Source of the DNA: Minisyncoccota bacterium
GTDB lineage: Bacteria > Patescibacteriota > Minisyncoccia > Phycocordibacterales > UBA2100
Direction: 5' to 3'
Assembly (NCBI GenBank): GCA_016763615.1
Contig: JAESTJ010000056.1
Location: 1-6,207 of the forward strand
DNA length: 6,207 nt
Part shown: in pieces, positions 4,635-6,207 of the stretch
Position numbering within the stretch: position 1 is the first letter of the stretch
Layout of the letters: every line of letters starts with the position of its first letter
Program-made: the position numbers and the translations under genes
The notes under the pieces: model-generated
Told to the model about the DNA's origin: nothing
Seen by the model: only the letters and a program-made list of their open reading frames with translations
The model's database searches: none

Positions 4635-5546
4635 ATGATTAAAAAAACAATCCTTACACTTGCGTTGGTAGCTGTGTTTGCAGTGCCGGTAGTGAGTCAT
4701 GCGGCATTTCAAGACGACCTCCTTGCTCAAATTCAAAATTTGCTCACACTTGTGGCATCTTTACAACAACAACTGGCAGGGATTGATGGAGAAACTACTG
4801 TAAGTGACTTTGTTTCGTGTGTTGCAAAAACAGGAATAGTTTTAGAATCATACCCACGACAGTGTGTATATAACGGTCAAAACTATGTAGAAATAATTAA
4901 TGATGTAGCAGTACCTCCAATATCTTTTTGTCCTGTACTATCTCAAAATCTTTGGCAAGGGAAACGAGGAACAAACGTTTCTTCTCTTCAGCAATTTTTA
5001 CGTTCTGTAGGGAAATACACATACCCTGAAATCACTGGTTATTTTGGTGCTTTGACAGAGGATGCTGTGAGAGCATTTCAATGTGAAGAAATAGGGGTGT
5101 GTTTTGGAAGTCCTGAAACAACAGGATATGGCACAGTGGGTCCTGTAACTCGTAAGGCAATTTCTCGAATATGCGGAGGTACTCCAGTAGTTCCTATACC
5201 TATAGTTCCTACACCTAATCCAGTCGTTTGCACACTCGAATACGCGCCGGTATGTGGTCAACAGCAGATACAATGTATCACTACTCCGTGCAACCCAATT
5301 AATAATACCTACTCGAACTTATGTCAGTTGAAAGCGTCAGGTGCGCAGTTCTTGCACGAAGGGCAGTGCCGTATTAACGAGCCAATTAGCAGAGAGCCAG
5401 TCATCCACGGATTTACAGGGCCAACTGTACTACGCTCTGGTTCAACCGGTGTATGGGAAATAAAAGCAAGTGATCCTCAGAATGGTCCTCTCAGCTATAA
5501 AGTTGATGGGGTGAGAAAAGATTTACCAGTGCATTTGATTCTATAG
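4635..5546 (+). CDS. Secreted peptidoglycan-binding, Kazal-like and PKD protein, N-terminal part (frameshifted)
   Basis: The ATG at 4635 is chosen because it opens a classic signal peptide: MIKK, a hydrophobic core, then VVSHA-A with cleavage near residue 23. An upstream in-frame GTG at 4581 would bury it. Next come a short coiled coil (26-50, LLAQIQNLL and LQQQL), a two-cysteine module with ESYPRQC (58-88), a PG_binding_1-like domain (99-180: WQGKRGTNVSSLQQFL, TGYFGALTEDAVRAFQ, GYGTVGPVTRKAI), a proline-rich linker (181-197) and a Kazal-like domain (199-245: CTLEYAPVCG, TYSNLCQLKASGAQFLHEGQC). A PKD domain then starts at about 254 (IHGFTGPTVLRSGS, LSYKVD). At YKVD the frame runs into non-PKD residues and stops at 5546; the PKD sequence continues in another frame from 5507. 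The protein probably sits outside the membrane and binds cell wall. There is no clear Shine-Dalgarno sequence. Confidence 0.8.
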   Translation: MIKKTILTLALVAVFAVPVVSHAAFQDDLLAQIQNLLTLVASLQQQLAGIDGETTVSDFVSCVAKTGIVLESYPRQCVYNGQNYVEIINDVAVPPISFCPVLSQNLWQGKRGTNVSSLQQFLRSVGKYTYPEITGYFGALTEDAVRAFQCEEIGVCFGSPETTGYGTVGPVTRKAISRICGGTPVVPIPIVPTPNPVVCTLEYAPVCGQQQIQCITTPCNPINNTYSNLCQLKASGAQFLHEGQCRINEPISREPVIHGFTGPTVLRSGSTGVWEIKASDPQNGPLSYKVDGVRKDLPVHLIL

Positions 5547-6207
5547 CAGCTCTCGCGGGTTCAGGATTTGTGCAGGCGACTACTTTTTCGCACGTGTACA
5601 AATTTGATGGCGTCTACACAGTGAGTATTATTGTGCGCGATAGTGAAGGCCTGGAAGCAAAGGCAACTGCTACGGTAAAAGTTGGAGACCAAGAGCAGGC
5701 AATTGGGTTTTCAGTGTCGCCAACATCCGGCAGTGTTCCTCTCAACGTAATTGCAACCGTCACACTTCCGCCACGTACAGGATTTGATTTAGTAGAAGTG
5801 TGCGGGTCAATAGTAGTGGGAACGCTCGATTGGGGAGACGGTACGACCAGTAGCCCTACTCGTCTAGGATGTAGTTCTCAGAGAGTCGTTAGTGCAACAC
5901 ACACATACCAAAATAGTGGAAACTACACCGTAGTATTTAGGCGTAATGATGGCACACGTTTTGTTGAAACTGTGCGAATTACGAGTGGTGTTTCTGGTGT
6001 CACATTTTCTGCTACTCCAACATTGGGTAACCCTCCGCTCACAGTTACTTTTAGCGCTCCAGGAGGCTCGAGTTGTGCCGATGGTAATGATTACGAAATT
6101 GACTACGGAGACGGTTCTCCTCGCGAGTCGACAGGTTCTTGTACTTTTGGTCTACAAACGCGCACACATACGTACTTAAGTTCAGGCGCTTATACGGCAA
6201 CACTGTA
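5507..6207 (+). CDS. Continuation of the secreted PKD protein after the frameshift (3' truncated by window)
   Basis: The frame starting at 5507 has no stop to the window edge (233 codons) and directly continues the upstream protein. It opens with WGE, completing the YKVDWG motif of PKD domain 1, followed by THTY-like FSHVYKFDGVYTVSIIVRDSEG and TVKV. PKD domain 2 runs from FSVSPTSGSVPL through LDWGDG (about 5830-5847) and THTYQNSGNYTV. PKD domain 3 runs from FSATPTLGNPPLTVTF through EIDYGDGSPR and RTHTYLSSGAYTATL, ending at the edge. Domains 2 and 3 carry paired cysteines around the DG loop, which suggests disulfides in an exported protein. PKD repeats are immunoglobulin-like beta sandwiches that often serve as spacers or in adhesion. 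This segment has no start codon of its own and should be read as part of the gene at 4635. Confidence 0.85.

Noticed and set aside
5500..5520. Programmed -1 frameshifting in the PKD gene
   Set aside because: There is no X XXY YYZ heptamer and no evident downstream stimulatory hairpin; a missing base is simpler.
1..6207. CRISPR array, insertion sequence or defence system
   Set aside because: No regularly spaced repeats, transposase or known defence proteins were seen on either strand.

Overview
The window most likely comes from a member of the Candidate Phyla Radiation (Patescibacteria, Parcubacteria-like). This is inferred from gene content. The right end encodes a secreted protein that joins a signal peptide, a short coiled coil, a cysteine module with an ESYPRQC motif, a peptidoglycan-binding domain, a Kazal-like domain and PKD repeats, a combination I associate with these lineages. 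Several starts also lack a clear Shine-Dalgarno sequence, intergenic DNA is short, and a helix-turn-helix/LAGLIDADG-like protein is present. No 16S rRNA is in view, so placement below that level is not supported.

Layout, left to right. Positions 1-270 hold the C-terminal end of FtsH (+). Positions 280-1242 hold a standalone RelA/SpoT-like HD-domain protein (+), 9 bases after ftsH. Positions 1312-1974 hold a helix-turn-helix protein with one LAGLIDADG-like motif (+), preceded by an extended -10 and a perfect palindrome. Positions 2009-2083 hold tRNA-Ile with anticodon UAU (+), with a consensus -10 upstream and an intrinsic terminator downstream. About 125 bases of repeat-bearing spacer follow, ending in a minus-strand terminator. 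On the minus strand, dihydroorotase pyrC (2304-3401) and dihydroorotate dehydrogenase pyrD (3549-4435) form a pyrimidine cluster, transcribed pyrD then pyrC. From 4635 to the right edge (+) runs the large secreted PKD protein, divergent from pyrD.

PyrC makes dihydroorotate from carbamoyl-aspartate and PyrD oxidises it to orotate, so these are consecutive steps of UMP synthesis. FtsH and the HD protein may share a transcript (membrane proteolysis and possible alarmone hydrolysis).

The main oddity is that two otherwise intact genes are each broken by what looks like one missing base: pyrD at about 4142-4145 and the PKD gene at about 5507. Both may be sequence errors or real lesions; the window alone cannot decide. 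The most interesting intact features are the tRNA-Ile(UAU), which reads AUA without lysidine modification, the possibly autoregulated HTH/LAGLIDADG-like gene beside it, and a PyrD that mixes class 1 and class 2 residues. I found no CRISPR array, insertion sequence, defence cluster or clearly new multi-gene system.
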